Below are positions 43,923 to 53,087 of a stretch of DNA of 64,000 nucleotides, one piece after another. The translations under genes were made by a program, and so were the position numbers. The notes under the pieces are model-generated. The model was not told where the DNA came from. It was given only the letters and a program-made list of their open reading frames with translations, and did no database searches. Positions within the stretch are counted from its first letter, which is position 1; every line of letters starts with the position of its first letter. The DNA comes from Phyllobacterium zundukense (GTDB lineage Bacteria; Pseudomonadota; Alphaproteobacteria; Rhizobiales; Rhizobiaceae), in NCBI RefSeq assembly GCF_002764115.1, contig NZ_CP017940.1:2330501-2394500 (forward strand). Direction: 5' to 3'.

Positions 43923-44270
43923 GTGCTCATGGGGGAGACAATCGTTCCGATCTCAATCGAAATCCTTTGCGGAGCCGCGGGCGGAATTGCCATCGGCGCG
44001 TGGGCACCTGGCCTCAGTCTCGGCGCAGGTGGAAATGCCCTCACGGGCGCGATCGGTGGATTGATCCTGACCTGGGTGGCAGCACGGATTCCTTATGTAG
44101 GTCGCTTCGTCGGCCGCGTCGAATATGCCGCCGATGCTGTCACCCAAAGTGCAGGCGGGTTAACCCCAATTGTTCTCGTCGGCGTTGGCATCGCCGGTCT
44201 TTTAGGGGGAATTCTTCTGAGCTTGCTTATCGGGTTGACGCGAAAAAGCGGTGCGGCTCGAAAAAATTGA
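43923..44270 (+). CDS. Small glycine-rich membrane protein
   Basis: 115 aa from a GTG at 43923, five bases after GAGGAG; an ATG two codons later is also possible but is further from the site. Three membrane segments: ISIEILCGAAGGIAIGAWAP, AIGGLILTWVAARIPYVG and PIVLVGVGIAGLLGGILLSL. It resembles short glycine-zipper/transglycosylase-associated membrane proteins, but I cannot name a family. Probably co-transcribed with the DUF1269 gene. Confidence 0.65.
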   Translation: MLMGETIVPISIEILCGAAGGIAIGAWAPGLSLGAGGNALTGAIGGLILTWVAARIPYVGRFVGRVEYAADAVTQSAGGLTPIVLVGVGIAGLLGGILLSLLIGLTRKSGAARKN

Positions 44271-44364
44271 AACTTTGACGTAGCCGAGTAATCCGGGCTG
44301 CCCCGCAGCTTGCGCAGTGATCCTATCGCATTTTCCCTCAGGCCCATGGCGGCAGAGAGTCAAC

Positions 44365-45387
44365 ATGGCAAGACAAAGTGGAAGCCAGATGATTGGACCT
44401 GTTGCAACCGGCATTCTTGTCCTTGCCCTCCTCCATTTTGCTCAGGCAATCTTCGTTCCGCTCGCATTCTCGCTATTTGTCATTGCATTGGTCTGTCCAA
44501 TCCAATCCGCGCTGCAGCGGCGGTTGCCGCGGCTCATTGCGCTACTTATCACCATTGTCGTAACGCTCGCGGTCATCGTTGCCATCAGTTCGTCGGTAGC
44601 TTGGGGCTTCAGCAAACTCGGTCAATGGCTGTTCGCCAATGCGGGTCGATTCCAGCTAATCTATGTAAACTGGACCGATTGGCTGGAGGGGCACGGGGTC
44701 GCGATCGCCGGTGTACTCGCCGACCGTTTCGATGTGAGGTGGCTGGTCGGCTTCACGCAAGGAATGGCTGGGCGGCTCAATAGTTTCGCTGGCTTCGCGC
44801 TGCTGGTCCTTGTCTTCACCATGCTTGGTCTGCTCGAGGTCGACGATTTCAACGAGAGACTGGGCACCCCTGCGGCTCAGCCCCATGGAGGGCAGATACT
44901 GCTTGCAAACCGCGAGATTGGAATCAAGTTGCGCCGCTTCATGATCGTGCGCACATTCGCCAGTGTGTTGACAGGTCTCGTCGTCTGGATGTTCGCCCTC
45001 GTTGCAGGGCTGGAACTCGCCGCCGCTTGGGGTGCGATCGCCTTTACGCTTAATTATATACCGTTCCTGGGTCCGTTTGTTGCAACGGTATTGCCAACCT
45101 TGTTTGCCATTGCCCAATTCGAATCTTGGCCGATGGCGGTCGGCGTCTTCGTGGGACTCAATCTGATCCAATTCGTTATTGGCAGCTACCTTGAGCCTTT
45201 GTTGATCGGCACCTCTCTTTCGATTTCACCCTTTGCGGTAATTTTCGCAGTGTTTTTTTGGAGTTTTATGTGGGGTGTTCCCGGCGCCTTCATCGGCGTG
45301 CCCATCCTGATCGCCTTCATTGTCTATTGCGCACGCAATCCATCCTCCAGGTGGGTCGCTATACTGGCTTCGGGGAAGCCGATTTGA
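44365..45387 (+). CDS. AI-2E family (PerM-like) transporter
   Basis: 340 aa from the ATG at 44365. Seven to eight helices: VATGILVLALLHFAQAIFVP, ALVCPIQSALQRRLPRLIAL (the cytosolic loop region), later GAIAFTLNYIPFLGPFVATV and VFFWSFMWGVPGAFIGVPIL, the family's signature end. Members include the AI-2 exporter TqsA and Na/H antiporter-like proteins. Position in the stress region would fit ion or pH homeostasis, but no substrate can be assigned. Confidence 0.87.
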   Translation: MARQSGSQMIGPVATGILVLALLHFAQAIFVPLAFSLFVIALVCPIQSALQRRLPRLIALLITIVVTLAVIVAISSSVAWGFSKLGQWLFANAGRFQLIYVNWTDWLEGHGVAIAGVLADRFDVRWLVGFTQGMAGRLNSFAGFALLVLVFTMLGLLEVDDFNERLGTPAAQPHGGQILLANREIGIKLRRFMIVRTFASVLTGLVVWMFALVAGLELAAAWGAIAFTLNYIPFLGPFVATVLPTLFAIAQFESWPMAVGVFVGLNLIQFVIGSYLEPLLIGTSLSISPFAVIFAVFFWSFMWGVPGAFIGVPILIAFIVYCARNPSSRWVAILASGKPI

Positions 45388-45390
45388 CCG

Positions 45391-48300
45391 CTATCCCGGC
45401 TCGTCGCCCTTCCGAGCATCGTCGGTCGAGCGAGCGAAGCGGCCGGAAAACCATTCTACAAATCGTTCCACAACAACGAACAATCCGGGGATGAACAAGA
45501 TTCCCACAGTCGTCGCCGCCAACATGCCTCCGAGGATGGTGACGCCAAGGGCTTGACGGGCGTTGGCACCAGCGCCCGTTGCGATTACCAAAGGGATCAT
45601 CCCCAAGATAAAGGAAACCGCGGTCATCATGACCGCCCTGAAACGCTGGGCCGCCGCTGAAATCGCGGAATCGATAATCGAGAGCCCTCTTTCCCTTTCG
45701 ACCCGCGCAACCTCGACTATCAGGATGGCATTTTTTGAAGCTAGTCCAATCAGCAGAACGATGCCAATCTGGGCGTACAGCGAGTTTTCGAGTCCGGTGG
45801 CCGCGAGGGCGATGATTGCGCCGAGAGCGGCGAAGGAAAGCGACAGGATAATGGAAACCGGCAGCGCCCAGCTTTCGTATTGAGCAACAAGAAACAAGAA
45901 CGCGAAGATAAGCGCCAGCGCCAAGATCATGGGAGTCTGGGCCGCAGATTGCCGTTCTTGCAGGGACAGTCCCGACCATTCGTAGCCGTATCCTTCGGGC
46001 AGCACCTGCGAGGCCGCACTCTCGAATGCCGCCGTGGCTCGAGCCGAACTCGTCCCCGCCGCCGGAATTCCGTTCACCGGAGCAGCTGGAAAAAGATTGT
46101 ACCGCGACAGCGAAAACGGTCCGAGATCAGGTTCGAGCGTTACGAGCGCGCGCAGCGGAACCATTGCGCCGTCGCGGCTTCTGACATGCAGGTTGAGAAC
46201 GTCATCCGGGATTACCCGGAACTGGCGGTCCGCCTGAAGGTTAACCTGGAATGTTCTGCCGTCATGTGTGAAATCATTGACATATCTTCCGCCGAATTGA
46301 GCGCCAAGCGTTGAATAGATTTGGTCGACACTGACGCCCAGGCTTTCAGCGCGTACACGATTGACATTCACGAACACCCGGGGAACGTCCGCCGAGAATG
46401 GACTGGATGCAATCGCAACTTCCGAGGTCTGGATGACCGCTGCTATCAGCGCCCGCGTCACCTGATTAATGTCTTCGGGTGACTGGCCCAAGCGCGCCTG
46501 AAGCCGGAAGTCCAATCCCCCCACCTGTCCGATGCCGGGGATGGGTGGAGGAGAGAACACTGCAACACTGGCCTGCGGAAGATTCGAGAAACGCGCATTC
46601 AGCGATGCCAGCATAGCTGTCGTCGACAGGGTTGGCGCGTGTCTTTTTTCCCAAGGGTCCAACATGATAATGGCAAAACCACCATTCGGGACAGTGCCGT
46701 TCTGCAGAAGGCTGAAACCTGATATCGTCACGACCTTCGCCACGCCTTCGGTTTCCCGCAGCGCCGTTTCAACCTGTTGCATCGTTCTTTCCGTCGTCGA
46801 AAGTGCCGATGCGTTGGGCAGCTGAACATCGACAAAAAGGAAGCCTTGATCCTCGTCGGGCAAGAACGACGACGGCACATTCAGGAAAAGAAGCGCCGCA
46901 GCGACGATCGTGGCAGCGAGGACGCAAAGAACAATGACGATACGCCGGGCGAGACCACTGACAACACGGGCGTACCCATTGCGTGTCCTTTCGAGCAGGG
47001 ACTCGAACCGTGCCAGCGGCCCGCTGAGATCGGTGGGCTTGCGCAGAAGAGTCGCGCAAAGCGCCGGACTAAGTGTCAAACCCATGAACGACGACAAAAC
47101 GAGAGATGCAGAAATTGTAACGGCGAACTGCTGATAAAGCTGGCCGTTAATGCCTTGTAGAAATGCCGTCGGAACAAATACTCCCAACAATACCATCGTC
47201 GAGATGATCGGGCCGGTTACCTGCAGCATGGCCCTTTCGCTGGCGGTTTTCGCGTCAAATCCCTGTTCTTTCATTAGCCGCTGGACATTTTCAACGACGA
47301 GAATGGCGTCGTCAACGACGAGTCCCGTCGCCAGTATAAGCGCAAGCAACGTGATGAGATTGATTGAGAAGCCCGCGACATAAAGAACGGCGAACGTGGC
47401 GATCAGCGATGCGGGAATGGCCAGTGCAGGAATAATGGTCGCGCGCCAATCGCCAAGAAACAGGAAGGTAACCGCCACCACAATTGTGAAGGTGATTGCA
47501 AGCGTGATGATGATTTCGCGGATAGACGCGCGCACGAACAGTGTCGAATCATAGACCGGCTCATAGGTCAGACCGTGCGGAAACTGTCGCGAGAGATTTT
47601 CAAGTTCCTTGGTCACCGCATCCGCCGTACCGAGGGCGTTAGCGCGCGGCGCCTGATTTACGACCAGCATTGCGCCAGGAGCCCCGATCACTCGAACGCT
47701 GGACGCATAGCTTTGCGCCCCGAGCTCAACCCGGCCGATATCGCGAATGTGTACCAGAGCACCCGCATCACCTGTTTTCACGACGATGTCGCCAAACGCT
47801 TCAGCGTCCTCAAGTCGCCCTTGGGCGATCAGCGTATACTGAATCTGCGCATTATCTTGCGAAGGCGGGCCACCGACCTGCCCGATCGACGCCTGAATAT
47901 TCTGCGATTGAATTGCAGCAGCGACATCGTCCGGTGTTATCTCGAGTGCCGCCATGCGCACGGGATCCATCCAGACGCGCATGCTGTATTGGGAGGATCC
48001 CATGACCGAAGCTTCGCCGACACCCTCCACGCGGGATAGGGCGTCTGTGACATTCATGGAAAGGTAATTGGCAATGTCCAGTTCGCTTAGCGCCTGCTCC
48101 GGAGAATAGAAACCAAAAGCCAGCAGGAAATCGGGCGAGCGTGCCCGCACGGTAATCCCCTGTTGAGAGACCGCGGCCGGCAACTGCGCCGTAGCGAGCT
48201 GGGCACGATTTTGAACGTTGATCTGAGCAAGATTAGGATCTGTGCCGACGGCAAAGGTCACTGTCAGCGTGTAGGAGCCCGCATCGGAGCTGTTTGACGA

Positions 48301-48537
48301 CATGTATATCATGTCATCAACGCCATTGATCGCCGTTTCCAGAGGGTCGCCGACCACCTTGGCGATGACCTCTGCATTGGCACCGGGATAGAGAGCCGTA
48401 ACCGTGATGCTTGGCGGCGTGATGTTGGGATATTGGGCGATGGGAAGCCCGAAAATTGACAAGGTGCCTGCAAGGCACAAGACAATGGCGACCACGATTG
48501 CGAACCGTGGACGGGAGATGAAGAAGCCCGAAATCAT
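45391..48537 (-). CDS. RND multidrug efflux inner-membrane transporter (HAE1, AcrB-like)
   Basis: 1048 aa, full length. FISRPRFAIVVAIVLCLAGT at the N-terminus, twelve helices with two large periplasmic loops, and the proton-relay aspartates in LVVDDAILVVENVQRLM. Also AGANARQALGVTILGGML near the end. It exports lipophilic compounds with proton motive force through an adaptor and an outer-membrane channel. No outer-membrane factor is in the cluster, so a TolC-type protein encoded elsewhere would be needed. Its start overlaps the stop of the adaptor gene (ATGA at 48534-48537). Confidence 0.95.
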   Translation of the reverse strand: MISGFFISRPRFAIVVAIVLCLAGTLSIFGLPIAQYPNITPPSITVTALYPGANAEVIAKVVGDPLETAINGVDDMIYMSSNSSDAGSYTLTVTFAVGTDPNLAQINVQNRAQLATAQLPAAVSQQGITVRARSPDFLLAFGFYSPEQALSELDIANYLSMNVTDALSRVEGVGEASVMGSSQYSMRVWMDPVRMAALEITPDDVAAAIQSQNIQASIGQVGGPPSQDNAQIQYTLIAQGRLEDAEAFGDIVVKTGDAGALVHIRDIGRVELGAQSYASSVRVIGAPGAMLVVNQAPRANALGTADAVTKELENLSRQFPHGLTYEPVYDSTLFVRASIREIIITLAITFTIVVAVTFLFLGDWRATIIPALAIPASLIATFAVLYVAGFSINLITLLALILATGLVVDDAILVVENVQRLMKEQGFDAKTASERAMLQVTGPIISTMVLLGVFVPTAFLQGINGQLYQQFAVTISASLVLSSFMGLTLSPALCATLLRKPTDLSGPLARFESLLERTRNGYARVVSGLARRIVIVLCVLAATIVAAALLFLNVPSSFLPDEDQGFLFVDVQLPNASALSTTERTMQQVETALRETEGVAKVVTISGFSLLQNGTVPNGGFAIIMLDPWEKRHAPTLSTTAMLASLNARFSNLPQASVAVFSPPPIPGIGQVGGLDFRLQARLGQSPEDINQVTRALIAAVIQTSEVAIASSPFSADVPRVFVNVNRVRAESLGVSVDQIYSTLGAQFGGRYVNDFTHDGRTFQVNLQADRQFRVIPDDVLNLHVRSRDGAMVPLRALVTLEPDLGPFSLSRYNLFPAAPVNGIPAAGTSSARATAAFESAASQVLPEGYGYEWSGLSLQERQSAAQTPMILALALIFAFLFLVAQYESWALPVSIILSLSFAALGAIIALAATGLENSLYAQIGIVLLIGLASKNAILIVEVARVERERGLSIIDSAISAAAQRFRAVMMTAVSFILGMIPLVIATGAGANARQALGVTILGGMLAATTVGILFIPGLFVVVERFVEWFSGRFARSTDDARKGDEPG

Positions 48538-49680
48538 GGCTGTTGCCCGCTAGCTTGCTCGACCGGCTGGACGGCGATGCCGTCGGAGAGCCGTTGCGTC
48601 CCTTGCACAACCACCTTTTCACCCGACTTCACACCCTGACGGACCGCCCAGAGATCACCGACCTTCGCCCCGGTGTCGATGCGGCGTTGATGAACGATGT
48701 TGTTCTCGCCCATCACGTACACGAACCGTCCATCGCGATCCTGTAGAACTGCGGTTTGGGGGACGGATGGCCCCTTAGACTGTTGAACACTGCCGACAAC
48801 GAGCTTGACGAACTGGCCCGGCATCAGCAAGCCATCGGAATTTGGGAATACCACGCCGACAGTTGCTGTTCCCGTTCTTGAATCAACTTCTGGCGCCAGG
48901 AATTCCAGAGTGCCTTGCGGGCTGTAAACGCTGCCATTCGGCAATCTGAGGTTCAATTTCATGGCGTCGACCTTGGATTTCATCTCGGCAACTTCTCTTT
49001 GACGAAATGTCGTGATGTCCCCTTCGGTGACCGAGAAGACAACACGCACCGGATCGACCTGCACCAATCGGGCAATTGCACCGACATCCGGCCCGACAAA
49101 ATTTCCCCTGGTAAAAAGCGGCTGACCGATACGGCCGGCGATCGGCGCTGCTATGCGTGTGTAAGACAGATCGAGCTCGGCCTTGGTGAGACCGGCCTGA
49201 GCTGCGGCAAGATCCGCGATCGCGATATCGAGGGCCGTCTGGGATTCGTCGTATGCAGCGCGCGCCACGGCACTGCGCCGGACGAGTTCCGCATTTCTGT
49301 CCCGGTTGTCCGTGGCCTGTCGGCGGGCTGCTTCCGCGCGGCCGACCTGCGCTTTGGCAGTGGCAACAGCAGCCTGGTAGCCCGCCGGCTCAATGACAAA
49401 CAGAACATCGCCCTCTTTTACAGCGGCGCCCGGCCTGAACGCAATTTCCTCGATGAATCCCGATACGCGTGCACGAACATCGACCGCTTCCATGGCCTCT
49501 ACGCGGCCGATGTTCTCAGCGGGTGTTTCAGTCGGCGCATCCACAACCGGTTGAACAACGACAGTGGGAGCTGGCCGGCCCCCCAGGAGCAGCGTTTTGT
49601 GCCGCCAGGTGTCCGGGCAATGGTGAAAAAATGGCGAGGCAAAAAGAGACGGCTAGGATAGTCCAGGAGATTTTATTCAT
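48534..49680 (-). pseudogene. RND periplasmic adaptor (AcrA-like), frameshifted after the signal peptide
   Basis: The ATG at 49680 (GGAG seven bases upstream) starts MNKISWTILAVSFCLAIFS, a clean signal peptide to AAPGG. At a run of six C on the plus strand (49579-49584) the frame changes: with five, the reading continues RPAPTVVVQPVVDAPTETPA into the adaptor. As given, the mature part is open only from about 49544 (GTG), without a signal peptide. The rest looks intact: lipoyl/barrel-sandwich region VDVRARVSGFIEEIAFRPGA, coiled-coil hairpin at about 70-130, and beta-barrel. Possible phase variation, null allele or sequence error. Overlaps the RND gene by four bases. Confidence 0.85.
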
Positions 49681-50110
49681 ACTGGATCTCCAAGGCGATC
49701 GCATCATCGCACCGCCGAAATATATATCGGAAGCCATTATACGGACAAGAAATTCCCTGCCTTGCCTACCAGATTTGGACCCACTGCCAAGATTTGGGAC
49801 GCAGAGCAATACAAACGGATGTCGCCCTTGAACAAGGGCCGAAATGTTCCTCTTCGTTGATCATGAACGCGCATAGAGATCTGCTTGGCACAGTTGGGAA
49901 AGCACAGCCGTACCGAATGACATCTTAGTGCATGTAGTAACCGGGCGCTCGTACGAGTCTGACTGAGCCGTGAATTTGTAGCTATACCACTGAACTGCAT
50001 CTGCAATCGGTAGAATCACCGGCTAAACAATTCTGCTTAACTGTGCTATACGCTCTTTTACTGCACAGATTCAAATTGATGTGGCTATCTGAGCTCCCGG
50101 GGGAGGAGCG
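49681..50110. other. Divergent region RND pump / AraC regulator
   Basis: About 430 bases, AT-richer than the flanking genes. It should hold promoters in both directions. I see no clear operator; the AraC protein encoded next is a candidate regulator by position only. Confidence 0.5.
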
Positions 50111-50218
50111 ATGTCGAAACAACATCTTCGGAAAAGCAGGGCCATCTTGATCATGGCGCGCGACGCCAGGTCGAATGTTCCGTCGTGGTCTTCAGTCACT
50201 CCTGTGAGGATGCTATGA
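50111..50218 (+). CDS. Leader ORF of the AraC regulator gene, 35 aa
   Basis: ATG two bases after GGGAGGAG (50102-50109 region), reading MSKQHLRKSRAILIMARDAR and ending VTPVRML. Its TGA overlaps the ATG of the regulator (ATGA at 50215-50218). Basic peptide with no known family. The tight overlap and strong ribosome site suggest translational coupling or attenuation. Confidence 0.4.
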   Translation: MSKQHLRKSRAILIMARDARSNVPSWSSVTPVRML

Positions 50219-51357
50219 GAGCCGAAGGTACGGTGGGCGAAGACAGGTTGCCTGGCACAAGCTCCGATGCAATAGCAATGGCATCAGAACGCCCCATGCC
50301 TGCACCGGGACGAAAAGTGAGCGGGCCATTGCACCTGCCCGCCTACGAGCTCACAACGCACGACCTTCCTCCAGGCCATCAGTTTGAAGCATGGCGTAAC
50401 AATTTCGCATCCATGCTCGAATTCGATGAGCCCGACGACGTGACCGTCGGCTTTGGCGGCAAGCAAGTGATTTGGGACCTCGGCTGCCTCGCCTTCTCCC
50501 GCATCAAGACTGATGCCTTGGGATTTTCCAGCCTGCCCGGACATACACGGCGCGATCCCCTCGATCACTGGACATTGACGATGTTACTATATGGGAACGT
50601 GAACACGATCGCTCCGGCCAGGACGTTTGAGGGTGGCGCGGGTGTGGTGCAGGTCCACTCACTCGGCCGGACCTTCGAGGGGAGTGTCACCGATAGTGAA
50701 ATGCTCATGCTGTTCGTCCCACGCGATTTTTCCTACGAGGTGACCAACGCGTTAAGTGCCGCGGAATTCTCGACGCTCGACACCGGAATAGGCCGGCTAT
50801 TCTCCGATTTCATGATCGGCCTCGCCAAACGGCTGCCGACGGTCGAAGAAGCTGATCTTCCTGCGTTGGTGGCTGCTACGCGCGCGATGATACTTGCTTG
50901 CGTGTCACCAACCGCAGACCATTTAGACGAGGCGCGGGAGCCGATTGCGACTGCCCTGATCGAAAAAGCGCACCGGATCATCCAGGCCAGATTGTTCGAT
51001 CCGACGCTTCGAGCCGAGACCCTGCGGCGCGAGCTTGGCGTTTCGCGCTCGCGGCTCTATCGCTTGTTCGAGCCGTTTGGCGGCGTCACGCATTACATCC
51101 AGCATCGACGTCTGCTCGACGCCCATTCGGCCCTGGCTGACCCGAACGATCAACGCCGTATCATCGAGATCGCCGAGCAACGCTGTTTCAACGATGGCAC
51201 GGAATTCAGCCGCGCCTTCAGGCGCGAGTTCGGTTGTAGCCCTACCGATGTCAGGAGCGGGCAAAGTGCCGGTCTGCCGTACAGGCCCGCTGCCGACCTT
51301 AAGGCGTACGCGCCCGCAGAGCGGTTCGGCGTGCTGCTGCGCCGGCTTCATGGCTGA
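50215..51357 (+). CDS. AraC-family transcriptional regulator
   Basis: 380 aa from the ATG at 50215, which has GAGGA five bases upstream; an earlier GTG at 50185 is possible. N-terminal sensing part of the AraC-binding-like type with LPPGHQFEAWRNNFASMLEF and PARTFEGGAGVVQVHSLGRT. C-terminal double helix-turn-helix: LRRELGVSRSRLYRLFEPFG and QRCFNDGTEFSRAFRREFGC followed by SPTDVR. Activators of this length often respond to small aromatic or amphiphilic effectors. It is divergent from the RND pump and may control it. Confidence 0.88.
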   Translation: MRAEGTVGEDRLPGTSSDAIAMASERPMPAPGRKVSGPLHLPAYELTTHDLPPGHQFEAWRNNFASMLEFDEPDDVTVGFGGKQVIWDLGCLAFSRIKTDALGFSSLPGHTRRDPLDHWTLTMLLYGNVNTIAPARTFEGGAGVVQVHSLGRTFEGSVTDSEMLMLFVPRDFSYEVTNALSAAEFSTLDTGIGRLFSDFMIGLAKRLPTVEEADLPALVAATRAMILACVSPTADHLDEAREPIATALIEKAHRIIQARLFDPTLRAETLRRELGVSRSRLYRLFEPFGGVTHYIQHRRLLDAHSALADPNDQRRIIEIAEQRCFNDGTEFSRAFRREFGCSPTDVRSGQSAGLPYRPAADLKAYAPAERFGVLLRRLHG

Positions 51358-51409
51358 GGATGGGACAACATCGCTTTTGGACGGAGCAATCAACGTTCGG
51401 GGAATTCAC

Positions 51410-51499
51410 ATGCAAAATAACGTTAGATCGTTGGTTATCTTTGGCGCAATTTTTATAGCAGCTGCGATCATCTATTTCGCGGTGTCGATGGTTTGGTAA
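51410..51499 (+). CDS. Small membrane peptide, 29 aa
   Basis: MQNNVRSLVIFGAIFIAAAI then IYFAVSMVW, preceded by GGGGA. One membrane helix with almost no polar tail. It opens a row of tiny same-strand ORFs of the same design (51598, 51835, 52380). Function unknown. Confidence 0.5.
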   Translation: MQNNVRSLVIFGAIFIAAAIIYFAVSMVW

Positions 51500-51597
51500 G
51501 CCTAGCTGGGCCCCTCCTGGTTCGAAATCGCAGTGCGCCAGAGTAATGGCCGTGTTGTGGATATGAGGCGCGTCAGACGGTAACCGTGGGGAGTATC

Positions 51598-51804
51598 ATG
51601 AGAAAGTTCAGCATCACAAACGCTGCATTGTGGGGTTTCGTCGTTGGATTTGTATGTATGGCTGCGGTGATTATCTTTACGGGGAGAGCACGCAACGTGC
51701 CTATGGCCGGTTACGTAATAGACCTTCTCGGAGGAGCTGTTGCCGGGGCCGGCTCGTTCTCCCTATTGTCGTGGATTCGTAATCTGATCACGCGCGCGAA
51801 ATAG
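51598..51804 (+). CDS. Small membrane protein, 68 aa
   Basis: From the ATG at 51598, after GGGGAG. Two membrane segments, NAALWGFVVGFVCMAAVIIF and IDLLGGAVAGAGSFSLLSWI, separated by a basic turn (TGRARNVPMAG), with a basic C-terminus NLITRAK. No family recognised. Ends 30 bases before the next small ORF. Confidence 0.6.
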   Translation: MRKFSITNAALWGFVVGFVCMAAVIIFTGRARNVPMAGYVIDLLGGAVAGAGSFSLLSWIRNLITRAK

Positions 51805-51834
51805 GCCAGCAAGAGACGCGAGGAGACAATAGTC

Positions 51835-51957
51835 ATGTCGCACAAGCTTGACGAACGACTGAAGAAACTTGGCGTCAATGCCGGTCCCATAACCTTCAGC
51901 ACGGTATTCCTGATTGGGGTCGTCGTGGCCGTCGTCATTGCCTGGCATCTGTACTGA
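51835..51957 (+). CDS. Small membrane protein, 40 aa
   Basis: ATG with GAGGAG nine bases upstream. MSHKLDERLKKLGVNAGPIT is an amphipathic basic N-terminus, followed by one helix FLIGVVVAVVIAWHLY. Well-formed ribosome site and charge pattern (positive inside) support it. Function unknown. Confidence 0.6.
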   Translation: MSHKLDERLKKLGVNAGPITFSTVFLIGVVVAVVIAWHLY

Positions 51958-52379
51958 ACTGAAGGCTGAACTTGTTGGCGTGATGCGGCTCGTTCGCTCG
52001 GGCCAATGCCTCAGGTACAAAGTCGTAGAAACATGGATTGCGAAAATGTTCGGCATGGACAAATCGTCGTGATGGGCGTGACTGGTTCTGAGCCGCTATT
52101 CTCAGCAATTCAAATAAATTGAGTGTCATCAAAATTATGCAAAACCATTTTTCGCGCCGAGCCGACTGCGCTTATCGTTCGTCAGAGGCGTTGTTGATTA
52201 GGCAGCCCTTCCAGGAGCAGCCCATTGATCCTGCCGCCTAGCTGTTGAGCTTTTCAGGCGCGGAACATGATGGCTGAATTTCATGTACAACTCGGTCTCA
52301 GCGACAAAAAACCATCTCTCCAAAATTAGGCTAAAGCCGTAGTATGGAAACGTATCCGCATCCACGGAGGGTGCAGTCA
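51958..52379. other. Intergenic region without recognised features
   Basis: About 420 AT-richer bases; no supported gene, no strong hairpin. Confidence 0.5.
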
Positions 52380-52463
52380 ATGAATGACCTCATTGCCATT
52401 ATGTCGCTTACAACCATCGGCTTGATAATCGTAACAAACCTCCTAGTGATGATCTACGATTAG
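52380..52463 (+). CDS. Small membrane peptide, 27 aa
   Basis: ATG ten bases after GGAGG: MNDLIAIMSLTTIGLIIVTN then LLVMIYD. A single helix with acidic ends. Evidence is only the ribosome site and composition, so it is tentative. Confidence 0.4.
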   Translation: MNDLIAIMSLTTIGLIIVTNLLVMIYD

Positions 52464-52565
52464 CTTGGCCGCAGCTCCAGGCTCTGACCACATCTCCACT
52501 TCGCATGGAACGAAAATGCCTGAGCACAGTTTTGCAGGTTAGCCCGCAAATTGAGGATTACTCAA

Positions 52566-52751
52566 ATGGCAGATGACAAAATAAAAAGGGATAATCGGGA
52601 TCGCTCGAAGGTCTCGTCCAGTGAGGACTATGAGGTCCAATATCTCATGACCAAATACGATCTCAGCAAGAACCGTGCGCTTGAGCTGATCGCCAAACAT
52701 GGAGGTAACCGAAAGAAAATTGAAAGCGAATTGGACGCCGTTAACATCTAG
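52566..52751 (+). CDS. DUF3606 protein
   Basis: 61 aa from the ATG at 52566 (GAGGA nine bases upstream). MADDKIKRDNRDRSKVSSSE, then YEVQYLMTKYDLSKNRALEL and IAKHGGNRKKIESEL, which is the whole DUF3606 domain, a small helical pair resembling a UBA fold. Cytosolic; function unknown, often stress-induced in rhizobia. Confidence 0.85.
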   Translation: MADDKIKRDNRDRSKVSSSEDYEVQYLMTKYDLSKNRALELIAKHGGNRKKIESELDAVNI

Positions 52752-53087
52752 AATTTTTGGAATAGTTGTCCATTGCGGGAAGCCGTGAACCTCTTTCCCA
52801 TGCACTCGGCGAGTATTCCCTGCCCCTAGGTCCGCCAGTCAGCCGCAAATCACCTGCTGCGCGTATATGCTGGTGCGCCGAGCCCCCCGTTCGGCTGGGC
52901 GAACTGTCCCAGCTTGCTAAATCCGACCACGTCGCCTTATAGAATGTCTCGAGAGTTTGAGGTCACAGGGATCTTGCCACCTCCGATCAGGCGTGTGGTC
53001 ACGACATGTCTCGGTTGAATTGTCGTCAGCGCCCCCAGGTTTGAAGGATACTGTCATGCATATGACGCCGTACCACCGGACAGAAAC
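52752..53087. other. Intergenic region without recognised features
   Basis: About 335 bases ahead of the RsgA gene; no supported gene or hairpin. It should contain the rsgA promoter. Confidence 0.5.
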
